Translations under genes and position numbers: made by a program
Part shown: piece after piece, positions 1 to 5,364 of the stretch
Numbering within the stretch: the first letter of the stretch is position 1
Layout: each line of letters starts with the position of its first letter
From: Marinospirillum sp.
Lineage (GTDB): Bacteria > Pseudomonadota > Gammaproteobacteria > Pseudomonadales > Halomonadaceae
Assembly: GCF_014859565.1 (NCBI RefSeq)
Contig: NZ_JACUUA010000217.1
Span: 1-5,364, forward strand
Direction of reading: 5' to 3'
DNA: 5,364 nt
Notes under the pieces: model-generated
Seen by the model: only the letters and a program-made list of their open reading frames with translations
Told to the model about the DNA's origin: nothing
Database searches by the model: none

Positions 1-60
1 AAGCTACTTGAGTAAAGTCCTTGCAGCATAAGGGTTTTCATGCATTTTCCCTGCCGTCGC

Positions 61-150
61 CTGGAAGCTGCAGTGGGCTACAAGCCAGCCACCTCAATAG
101 AAAAAGGCATGCAGGCTTTTGTGGATTGGTATCAAGTCTATCAAAAATAA
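61..150 (+). pseudogene. 3' remnant of an NAD-dependent nucleotide-sugar epimerase
   Basis: The frame ending at the TAA at 148-150 encodes about 29 residues, including GYKPATSIEKG and FVDWYQVY. This closely resembles the extreme C-terminus of SDR-family UDP-glucuronate 4-epimerases (GalE-like), which typically end in a G(Y/F)KP.T.IE.G...FV.WY..Y pattern. The same frame upstream of base 61 reads nothing like the expected preceding segment (PGDV.AT.AD type) and meets a stop at 13-15. In another frame, bases 50-64 read PAVAW, which could be the displaced piece before a small frame-changing deletion. A different short open frame ends at the TAA at 29-31 and may be the tail of another gene. I read this as a broken gene or recombination scar. 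The alternative is an intact gene with a sequencing frameshift; the window edge prevents a decision. Such epimerases commonly neighbour UDP-sugar dehydrogenases in polysaccharide loci. Confidence 0.55.
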
Positions 151-179
151 TTCAAGTAACTTTTATTCAAGTAACTGTT
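150..179 (+). repeat. 15-bp tandem duplication upstream of the dehydrogenase gene
   Basis: Bases 150-164 (ATTCAAGTAACTTTT) and 165-179 (ATTCAAGTAACTGTT) are adjacent copies matching at 14 of 15 positions, the first 12 perfectly. They lie between the epimerase remnant and the Shine-Dalgarno of the next gene. They could be a slippage duplication or a paired binding site. No clear -35/-10 pair is visible with them. Confidence 0.75.
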
Positions 180-183
180 TTGG

Positions 184-189
184 AGAAGG
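184..189 (+). promoter_or_regulatory. Shine-Dalgarno that fixes the dehydrogenase start
   Basis: AGAAGG, within GGAGAAGG at 182-189, lies 7 nt before the ATG at 197. It supports that ATG rather than the TTG at 119, which would add 26 residues unlike the family N-terminus, or the ATG at 203. Confidence 0.75.
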
Positions 190-196
190 TTTCCTA

Positions 197-1471
197 ATGA
201 AAATGGAAAATGCAAGAATAGCAGTCATTGGCCTGGGTTATGTAGGGCTGCCGCTGGCTGTAGAGTTTGGCAAGCACCGTGAAGTGCTGGGTTTTGATAT
301 CAATCAAAAACGCATTGAAGAACTCAAACAAGGGCATGACTTTACCCTGGAAGTGGATGAAGCCAGCCTCAAGTCTGCAACCCATCTAGCCTATACCTGC
401 GAAATTAAAAACCTGGCTGACTACAATGTTTATATCGTTACGGTGCCCACACCGATTGATGAAAGCAACGCACCGGATCTGACGCCACTGCGCAAGGCTT
501 CAGCCATGCTGGCCACGGTCATCAAACCGGGTGATCTGGTCATTTATGAATCTACGGTTTACCCAGGTGCAACAGAAGAAGTTTGTATCCCCGTCATTGA
601 GCAGGGTTCAGGTCTTCAATACAACAAAGACTTCTATGCCGGTTACAGTCCAGAGCGAATCAACCCAGGTGATAAAGTCAACACCCTGACCAAAATTAAA
701 AAAATCACCTCCGGTTCCACACCTGAAATTGCCCAGTTTGTCGATGAACTCTATCGCTCCATCATCACTGCAGGCACCCACCTGGCCAGTAATATTAAGG
801 TCGCTGAAGCCGCCAAGGTGATTGAAAATACCCAGCGCGATCTGAATATCGCCATCATCAACGAATTTGCCAAAATCTTTAACATCCTGAATATCGATAC
901 CCAGGAAGTTTTGGAAGCTGCAGGCACCAAGTGGAACTTCCTGCCCTTCAAACCCGGTCTTGTCGGTGGGCATTGCATCAGTGTTGATCCCTACTACCTC
1001 ACCTACAAAGCGAAAGAAGTGGGTTATCAACCCGAAGTCATTTTGGCAGGAAGACGAATCAATGATGGGATGGGGCAATACACTGCCACGCAACTAGTCA
1101 AAGCCGTCAGTCGGAAAAAAATTCACATTGATGAAGCGCGTGTATTGGTGCTGGGTTTCACCTTTAAAGGTGATTGCCCGGATGTGCGCAACACCAAAAT
1201 CATTGACATGATCAAAGAGTTGGAAAGCTTTAATATGAATGTCGATGTTTTTGATCCCTGGGCAGAACCTGAAGAAGTCGAACACGAATACGGCCTGAAA
1301 CTGGAAACTGATCTGCTGGAAGGGGTTTATGACGCCATCGTTCTGGCCGTAGACCACTCAGACTTTAAACACTGGGGTGAAGAAAAAATCCGCGCTCTGG
1401 GTAAAGAAAAGCATGTGCTCTACGATGTGAAGCACGTACTGGCCAAACACGAATCTGACCTGCGCCTGTAA
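197..1471 (+). CDS. tviB: UDP-N-acetylhexosamine 6-dehydrogenase (TviB/WbpO family)
   Basis: Cytoplasmic NAD-dependent enzyme that oxidises C6 of UDP-GlcNAc (or UDP-GalNAc) twice to give the uronic acid. The 424-residue length is normal for the family. The N-terminal Rossmann domain carries GLGYVGLP at residues 12-19 and the acidic ribose-binding Asp34 in GFDIN. VPTP (83-86), YESTVYPGATEE (117-128) and GYSPERINPG (149-158) are family signatures. The conserved catalytic Lys/Asn are probably K207 and N211 in KVIENTQRDLN, and the catalytic cysteine is C260 in GGHC. The UDP-binding C-terminal domain contains GFTFKGDCPDVRNTK (320-334) and ends in DLRL, very like WbpO/VipA. One small oddity is Ser262, where relatives usually have Gly (GGHCIGVDPYYL). 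UDP-GlcNAc versus UDP-GalNAc cannot be decided from sequence. The downstream wbpB-D-E set favours UDP-GlcNAc, giving this gene the role WbpA plays in Pseudomonas aeruginosa. The next gene begins 18 nt downstream, consistent with an operon. Confidence 0.93.
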   Translation: MKMENARIAVIGLGYVGLPLAVEFGKHREVLGFDINQKRIEELKQGHDFTLEVDEASLKSATHLAYTCEIKNLADYNVYIVTVPTPIDESNAPDLTPLRKASAMLATVIKPGDLVIYESTVYPGATEEVCIPVIEQGSGLQYNKDFYAGYSPERINPGDKVNTLTKIKKITSGSTPEIAQFVDELYRSIITAGTHLASNIKVAEAAKVIENTQRDLNIAIINEFAKIFNILNIDTQEVLEAAGTKWNFLPFKPGLVGGHCISVDPYYLTYKAKEVGYQPEVILAGRRINDGMGQYTATQLVKAVSRKKIHIDEARVLVLGFTFKGDCPDVRNTKIIDMIKELESFNMNVDVFDPWAEPEEVEHEYGLKLETDLLEGVYDAIVLAVDHSDFKHWGEEKIRALGKEKHVLYDVKHVLAKHESDLRL

Positions 1472-2437
<966 letters not shown>

Positions 2438-2446
2438 TCAATTGAC

Positions 2447-2469
2447 GTGGGAGCTTGCTCCGCAAGCGA
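2447..2469 (+). repeat. REP-like palindrome, copy A, at the wbpD start
   Basis: The head is GTGGGA (2447-2452), the stem GCTTGC (2453-2458) pairs with GCAAGC (2462-2467), the loop is TCC, and GA follows. The layout equals copies B and C. The GT(A/G)G head at the foot of a hairpin is the hallmark of REP elements mobilised by RAYT (TnpA-REP) transposases. The copy fills most of the 39-nt wbpB-wbpD gap and ends 7 nt before the wbpD ATG. There is no run of T after it, so it is not a typical intrinsic terminator. Confidence 0.75.
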
Positions 2470-2476
2470 AAACTTT

Positions 2477-3052
2477 ATGAGTTACCAAGTTCACGAAACA
2501 GCCATCGTAGACGAAGGCGCACAAATCGGTGAAGGCAGCCGTGTCTGGCATTTTGTCCATGTTTGCGGGGGTGCCCAAATCGGTAAAAGCGTTTCCCTGG
2601 GCCAAAATGTGTTTGTAGGTAATAAAGTCACCATTGGCGACCACTGTAAAATTCAAAACAACGTCTCCGTGTATGACAATGTTCATCTGGAAGAAGGTGT
2701 GTTCTGTGGCCCCAGCATGGTCTTCACCAATGTTTATAACCCCCGCTCACTGATTGAGCGTAAAGATGAATACCGCAACACCCTGGTCAAAAAAGGCGCA
2801 ACCCTGGGGGCCAACTGCACCATCGTTTGTGGTGTGACCATCGGTGAATACGCCTTCATCGGTGCCGGTGCCGTCATCAACAAAGATGTACCCGCCTATG
2901 CCCTGATGGTCGGCGTACCCGCCAAACAAATCGGCTGGATGAGTGAATACGGCGAACAACTGGATTTACCGCTGCAAGGGCAAGCAAGCACTGTTTGTGA
3001 ACACACAGGCGCAACCTACACCCTCAACGGCAATCAGCTAACCAAAGCCTAA
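2477..3052 (+). CDS. wbpD: UDP-GlcNAc3N-uronate N-acetyltransferase, left-handed beta-helix (WbpD/WlbB)
   Basis: Transfers acetyl from acetyl-CoA to the C3 amine of UDP-2-acetamido-3-amino-2,3-dideoxy-glucuronate. The 191 residues are the usual size. Hexapeptide repeats of a left-handed beta-helix run from about residue 8 to 130 (for example [42 protein letters not shown]). They are interrupted by the loop [14 protein letters not shown] at 78-91, a signature of WbpD/WlbB. Such enzymes work as trimers with the active site between subunits. [19 protein letters not shown] (138-156) ends the domain. The tail carries a lone Cys174 in a region where I recall some homologues having a Cys-pair ribbon. 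I chose the ATG at 2477 because homology begins there; an in-frame GTG at 2447 would add residues encoded by REP copy A. No separate Shine-Dalgarno lies between the hairpin and the ATG. Confidence 0.93.
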   Translation: MSYQVHETAIVDEGAQIGEGSRVWHFVHVCGGAQIGKSVSLGQNVFVGNKVTIGDHCKIQNNVSVYDNVHLEEGVFCGPSMVFTNVYNPRSLIERKDEYRNTLVKKGATLGANCTIVCGVTIGEYAFIGAGAVINKDVPAYALMVGVPAKQIGWMSEYGEQLDLPLQGQASTVCEHTGATYTLNGNQLTKA

Positions 3053-3070
3053 CATACATTCAAAACCCTT

Positions 3071-3093
3071 GTAGGAGCGCACTCCGTGCGTGA
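3071..3093 (+). repeat. REP-like palindrome, copy B, upstream of wbpE
   Basis: The head is GTAGGA (3071-3076), the stem GCGCAC (3077-3082) pairs with GTGCGT (3086-3091; the outermost pair is G-T), the loop is TCC, and GA follows. Architecture and lengths match copies A and C although the stem sequence differs. It occupies most of the 51-nt gap between wbpD and wbpE and ends 10 nt before the wbpE ATG. The head contains AGGAG, a good Shine-Dalgarno match. No T-run follows, so termination is unlikely. Confidence 0.75.
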
Positions 3094-3103
3094 TTAAACT
3101 GGC

Positions 3104-4219
3104 ATGCAATTCATAGACCTAGCCGCACAACAAGCCCGCATAAAAGACAAAATCGACGCAGGCATTCAAAAAGTTCTCGCACACGGCCAATACATCCTCG
3201 GCCCTGAAGTCTCCGAACTGGAAGAAAAACTGGCTGCCTTTACCGGTGCCAAATATTGCATCACCTGTGCCAATGGCACCGATGCTTTGCAGATTGCCCA
3301 AATGGCACTGGGCATCGGCCCCGGTGATGAAGTCATCACACCCGGCTTTACCTACATCGCCACCGCAGAAACAGTCGCTGTACTGGGTGCCAAACCGGTT
3401 TATGTCGATATTGACCCCAAAACCTACAACCTGGACCCTACAAAACTGGAAGCGGCGATTACCCCCAAAACCAAAGCCATTATTCCCGTTTCCCTCTATG
3501 GTCAATGTGCAGACTTTGAAGCCATCAACGCCATTGCTGAAAAACACGGCATCCCCGTTATAGAAGATGCCGCACAAAGCTTCGGTGCCAGCTACAAAGG
3601 CAAAAAATCCTGCAACCTAACCACCATCGCCTGCACCAGCTTCTTTCCCAGCAAACCCTTAGGTTGCTACGGTGATGGCGGCGCCATCTTCACCAACGAT
3701 GAAGAACTGGCTAAAATCATGAGACAGATCGCCCGCCATGGACAGGACAAGCGCTACCACCATATCCGAGTAGGCGTAAACAGCCGATTAGACACCTTGC
3801 AAGCAGCCATTCTCTTACCCAAACTGGAAATCTTTGCTGAAGAAATCGAACTGCGCAACCAAGTTGCTGCCAACTACACGCAGCTAATCAACAAAGCCTG
3901 TACGAACTCACTTGGTGGGAGCTCTCTCCGAGAGCGATCAATAGTGATTCCTGAAATACAACCCCACAACACCTCCGCCTGGGCGCAATACACCATCCGC
4001 GTAAAAAACCGCGAAGAACTACAACAAAAGCTCAAGGAAGCGGGCATCCCCACAGCGGTACACTACCCCATACCACTGAACAAACAGCCCGCAGTAGCAG
4101 ACACCCAAGCACAACTGCCTATAGGGGATGAAGTGGCAGAAGAAGTAATGAGCCTGCCGATGCACCCGTACCTGACAGAGCAGGAACAGCAGCGCGTAGT
4201 AGAAAGTCTGTTATCATGA
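3104..4219 (+). CDS. wbpE: UDP-3-keto-GlcNAc-uronate aminotransferase, DegT/DnrJ/EryC1 family (WbpE)
   Basis: PLP enzyme that moves an amino group from glutamate to C3 of the 3-keto sugar made by WbpB, giving the substrate of WbpD. Fold type I features in order: NGTDAL at 57-62 (phosphate contact), PGFTYIATAE (80-89), VSLYGQCAD (129-137), EDAAQSFGA at 154-162 (Asp155 for the PLP pyridine nitrogen, Gln158), and SFFPSKPLGCYGDGGA at 179-194 with Lys184 the Schiff-base lysine. NSRLDTLQAA (226-235) is the usual segment contributed across the dimer, and AVHYPIPLNKQPA (318-330) is the family C-terminal motif. At 371 residues it is slightly longer than the roughly 360 common for WbpE. The excess lies around 266-280, where residues 271-278 (GGSSLRER) are encoded by REP copy C. 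Catalytic residues are all present, so it is probably active. The stop at 4217-4219 ends the recognisable four-gene pathway block. Confidence 0.94.
   Translation: MQFIDLAAQQARIKDKIDAGIQKVLAHGQYILGPEVSELEEKLAAFTGAKYCITCANGTDALQIAQMALGIGPGDEVITPGFTYIATAETVAVLGAKPVYVDIDPKTYNLDPTKLEAAITPKTKAIIPVSLYGQCADFEAINAIAEKHGIPVIEDAAQSFGASYKGKKSCNLTTIACTSFFPSKPLGCYGDGGAIFTNDEELAKIMRQIARHGQDKRYHHIRVGVNSRLDTLQAAILLPKLEIFAEEIELRNQVAANYTQLINKACTNSLGGSSLRERSIVIPEIQPHNTSAWAQYTIRVKNREELQQKLKEAGIPTAVHYPIPLNKQPAVADTQAQLPIGDEVAEEVMSLPMHPYLTEQEQQRVVESLLS
3915..3937 (+). repeat. REP-like palindrome, copy C, inside the wbpE coding sequence
   Basis: The head is GTGGGA (3915-3920), the stem GCTCTC (3921-3926) pairs perfectly with GAGAGC (3930-3935), the loop is TCC, and GA follows. 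The layout is identical to copies A and B. It is read in frame as GGSSLRER (residues 271-278 of WbpE), in a region between the large domain and the C-terminal small domain where homologues have a variable loop. Confidence 0.72.
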
Positions 4220-4233
4220 GACAAGTAGATTAC

Positions 4234-4238
4234 AGGAG
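4234..4238 (+). promoter_or_regulatory. Shine-Dalgarno for the 68-residue ORF
   Basis: AGGAG lies 6 nt before the ATG at 4245. It is the strongest conventional ribosome-binding site in the window and argues that the small ORF is translated. Confidence 0.7.
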
Positions 4239-4244
4239 ACAAAA

Positions 4245-4451
4245 ATGTTGATGCTAAAGCTTAAACAGGCGTTTGGCACTGTTAGCCAATCATCAGTGAA
4301 ACATGCACAGCAAAAAAGCCAGCAAAGAATCAGAACCAAAGTGGTTACTACTCTGTCTCGCGGCAATGTCTCTTTACAGAATGGCCGTTTCCTGACCAAA
4401 AAAGATCTTGATGAACGATTGGATAAAGTAGTTAAACACAGCTTCCTATAA
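4245..4451 (+). CDS. small basic protein of unknown function
   Basis: I do not recognise this 68-residue product with certainty. It has no signal peptide or membrane segment. The N-terminal half is basic and rich in Gln, Ser and Lys (about residues 14-32, probably helical). The C-terminal half has a motif-like segment, RGNVSLQNGRFLTKKDLDERLDKV (39-62 region, best seen as RGNVSLQNGRF then TKKDLDE), resembling a conserved patch in small hypothetical proteins. The strong AGGAG site, the position 25 nt after wbpE and the 5-nt gap to the next ORF support a real gene in the same transcript. Base composition looks more AT-rich than the wbp genes, which may mean a separate origin. An in-frame second ATG at 4251 is a possible start but is worse spaced. 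Confidence 0.6.
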   Translation: MLMLKLKQAFGTVSQSSVKHAQQKSQQRIRTKVVTTLSRGNVSLQNGRFLTKKDLDERLDKVVKHSFL

Positions 4452-4456
4452 AAAAT

Positions 4457-4693
4457 ATGGAAATTGATAAAAGTCAACTTGAAAGCCTGCTGTCACTTTT
4501 CAGTGAAGCTGAGGCCAAGGTCAAGGAAGCAGAAGAGATAGATGGTGCTATCAGTGTACCTTCCATAAATGAGCTTCGATATGTCGGATATCACCTGACG
4601 CGTGCTTTAGCTAATAAAGATCCCCGTGAGGTTGAGCAAGAGCTGACCAAAGCCGCTAATCACGCCCGCCGGGCAATAACAGTCTTCCCGTAA
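4457..4693 (+). CDS. small helical protein of unknown function, probably truncated
   Basis: The 78-residue product looks all-helical: an acidic, heptad-like N-terminal helix (about 5-28, LESLLSLFSEAEAKVKEAEE) then SVPSINELRYVGYHLTRAL (33-51) and a second helix ending HARRAI (69-74). I recall the SINELRY.GYHL...A and H..RAI patterns from longer hypothetical proteins; this is memory, not a search. The last four residues before the TAA at 4691 look unrelated, and a hydrophobic tail follows in another frame at 4698-4769. I therefore suspect a 3' truncation or frameshift. It begins 5 nt after the previous stop with no clear Shine-Dalgarno, so translation may be coupled to the upstream ORF. No function is claimed. 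Confidence 0.5.
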   Translation: MEIDKSQLESLLSLFSEAEAKVKEAEEIDGAISVPSINELRYVGYHLTRALANKDPREVEQELTKAANHARRAITVFP

Positions 4694-4697
4694 CTTC

Positions 4698-4769
4698 ATG
4701 ATCGCCATTGCTGCTCTCGTTGCAACATTATTGGGTGTGGGGATAGCAGTAGCACAATGGATCCAGTAA
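4698..4769 (+). pseudogene. orphan C-terminal membrane-helix segment, possible tail of the 4457 gene
   Basis: An ATG at 4698 opens a 23-residue frame that is almost entirely one hydrophobic helix (IAIAALVATLLGVGIAVA) ending in QWIQ. This is typical of a C-terminal membrane anchor rather than a stand-alone gene. The frame is open only from about 4680 and is +1 relative to the 78-residue ORF that ends at 4693. Its TAA (4767-4769) overlaps the ATG of the acyltransferase (TAATG), an arrangement usual between intact coupled genes. The simplest reading is that one longer gene ran from 4457 to 4769 and lost its frame. A genuine small membrane peptide is the alternative; no Shine-Dalgarno supports it. 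Confidence 0.4.
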
Positions 4770-5364
4770 TGAATGTAGCCCAAACTTACCGCCCTGACAT
4801 CCAGGGGCTGAGAGCCATTGCGGTACTCGCCGTGATGGCTTTTCATTTTAACCCTACTTGGCTGCCCGGTGGGTTTATCGGCGTTGATGTGTTTTTGGTG
4901 ATTTCTGGCTTCTTGATCACCAGCATTCTTTTGCACAAAAGAACACAAGCCAATTACAGCCTAACTGCAACCCTGAAATACTTTTACGCCAGTCGTTTCA
5001 AGCGCATCGCCCCAGCCTACTTTGTGATGCTAGTGGTCGTTGCGCTCGTCGCTGCTGTACTCTTCCTGCCGCAAGACTTCAACACCTTCAAAAAAGGATT
5101 GGAACAAGCCGCCTGGTTCAACAGCAACAACTATTTTGCTGATTTCGGTGATTACTTCGCCCCAGCCAACCATGAACAACCCCTGCTGCACACCTGGTCC
5201 TTGGCAGTGGAAATCCAGTTTTACCTGCTGGCACCCCTTATGGTACTCCTGCTGCCAGTTCGCTGGTTGAAGTGGATCTTTGCCAGTTTATTGATTGGGT
5301 TAACCGCGATAGCGGAATACCGCCTGCGGATATTGGGTATCGAGCAAGCGACCTACTACAGCCT
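4769..5364 (+). CDS. membrane O-acyltransferase, acyltransferase-3 family (OafA/WbpC-like), 3' end outside window
   Basis: Integral inner-membrane enzyme expected to O-acetylate the surface polysaccharide or its lipid-linked repeat unit. The visible 198 codons start with YRPDIQGLRAIAVLAV (7-22), followed by the conserved His26 in AFHF. GGFIGVDVFLVISGFLITSIL (34-54) is the family hallmark spanning a membrane helix, and Arg76/Arg79 in ASRFKRIAPAYF open another helix (to about 100). LLHTWSLAVEIQFYLLAPL (139-157) is the second hallmark. The pattern is that of OafA/WbpC proteins with about ten membrane helices, often with a C-terminal SGNH domain; that part is not visible. The start at 4769 overlaps the preceding TAA, suggesting coupling. 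An in-frame ATG at 4757 would add MDPV. Neither has a strong Shine-Dalgarno. In P. aeruginosa O5 the similar wbpC lies between wbpB and wbpD, so the position here differs. Confidence 0.9.
   Translation, partial: MNVAQTYRPDIQGLRAIAVLAVMAFHFNPTWLPGGFIGVDVFLVISGFLITSILLHKRTQANYSLTATLKYFYASRFKRIAPAYFVMLVVVALVAAVLFLPQDFNTFKKGLEQAAWFNSNNYFADFGDYFAPANHEQPLLHTWSLAVEIQFYLLAPLMVLLLPVRWLKWIFASLLIGLTAIAEYRLRILGIEQATYYS

Noticed and set aside
119..196. Upstream TTG start extending the dehydrogenase by 26 residues
   Set aside because: The extension overlaps the epimerase remnant and the tandem repeat and has no family similarity. The ATG at 197 has a well-spaced Shine-Dalgarno and the canonical N-terminus.
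100..196. A sigma-70 promoter ahead of the dehydrogenase gene
   Set aside because: The leader is AT-rich, but I found no convincing -35/-10 pair at correct spacing, so none is annotated.
608..1093. 161-codon open frame on the minus strand
   Set aside because: It lies wholly inside the dehydrogenase gene, mirrors its codons and resembles no known family. It is a shadow frame.
2447..2476. GTG start at 2447 for wbpD
   Set aside because: The ten extra residues are simply the translated palindrome. Homology begins at the ATG at 2477, and no Shine-Dalgarno precedes the GTG.
2453..3091. The intergenic hairpins as intrinsic terminators
   Set aside because: The stems are only 6 bp and no T-run follows. 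The next start codon is within 10 nt, and termination there would silence pathway genes.
4214..4948. Minus-strand open frames at 4214-4477 and 4607-4948
   Set aside because: They run antisense to better-supported + strand genes, show no Shine-Dalgarno or recognisable motif, and the second overlaps the acyltransferase hallmark region.

Overview
The window is a piece of a Gram-negative surface-polysaccharide (O-antigen or capsule) biosynthesis locus, all genes on the + strand. Moderate GC content, the family assignments and the presence of GTRG-headed REP-like palindromes suggest a gammaproteobacterium. I cannot name the genus from sequence alone.

Layout. Bases 1-150 hold no intact gene. The last ~30 codons of an NAD-dependent sugar epimerase survive (61-150), but its reading frame is broken just upstream. 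A 15-bp tandem duplication and a Shine-Dalgarno sequence follow, then four consecutive genes: a TviB/WbpO-type UDP-HexNAc 6-dehydrogenase (197-1471), a WbpB-type 3-dehydrogenase (1490-2437), a WbpD-type N-acetyltransferase (2477-3052) and a WbpE-type aminotransferase (3104-4219). Together these would make UDP-2,3-diacetamido-2,3-dideoxy-glucuronic acid from UDP-GlcNAc in the cytoplasm: C6 oxidation, C3 oxidation, C3 transamination, then N-acetylation of the new amine. This sugar is the precursor of di-N-acetylated uronic acids in bacterial O-antigens. The 2-epimerase and glycosyltransferases that would use it are not in the window.

Bases 4220-4770 hold two small unrecognised genes (4245-4451 and 4457-4693). 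The second looks truncated: a short hydrophobic tail in another frame (4698-4769) follows it. That tail overlaps by one base the start of an OafA/WbpC-type membrane O-acyltransferase (4769 to the window edge), which could O-acetylate the polysaccharide or its repeat unit.

The most unusual signal is a family of three short palindromes with one architecture: GTRGGA head, 6-bp stem, TCC loop, then GA. The stems differ in sequence but keep their pairing. Two copies sit directly in front of the start codons of wbpD and wbpE, which have no other evident Shine-Dalgarno. The third lies in frame inside the wbpE coding sequence. They look like REP elements, and two may have been recruited as translation-initiation regions.
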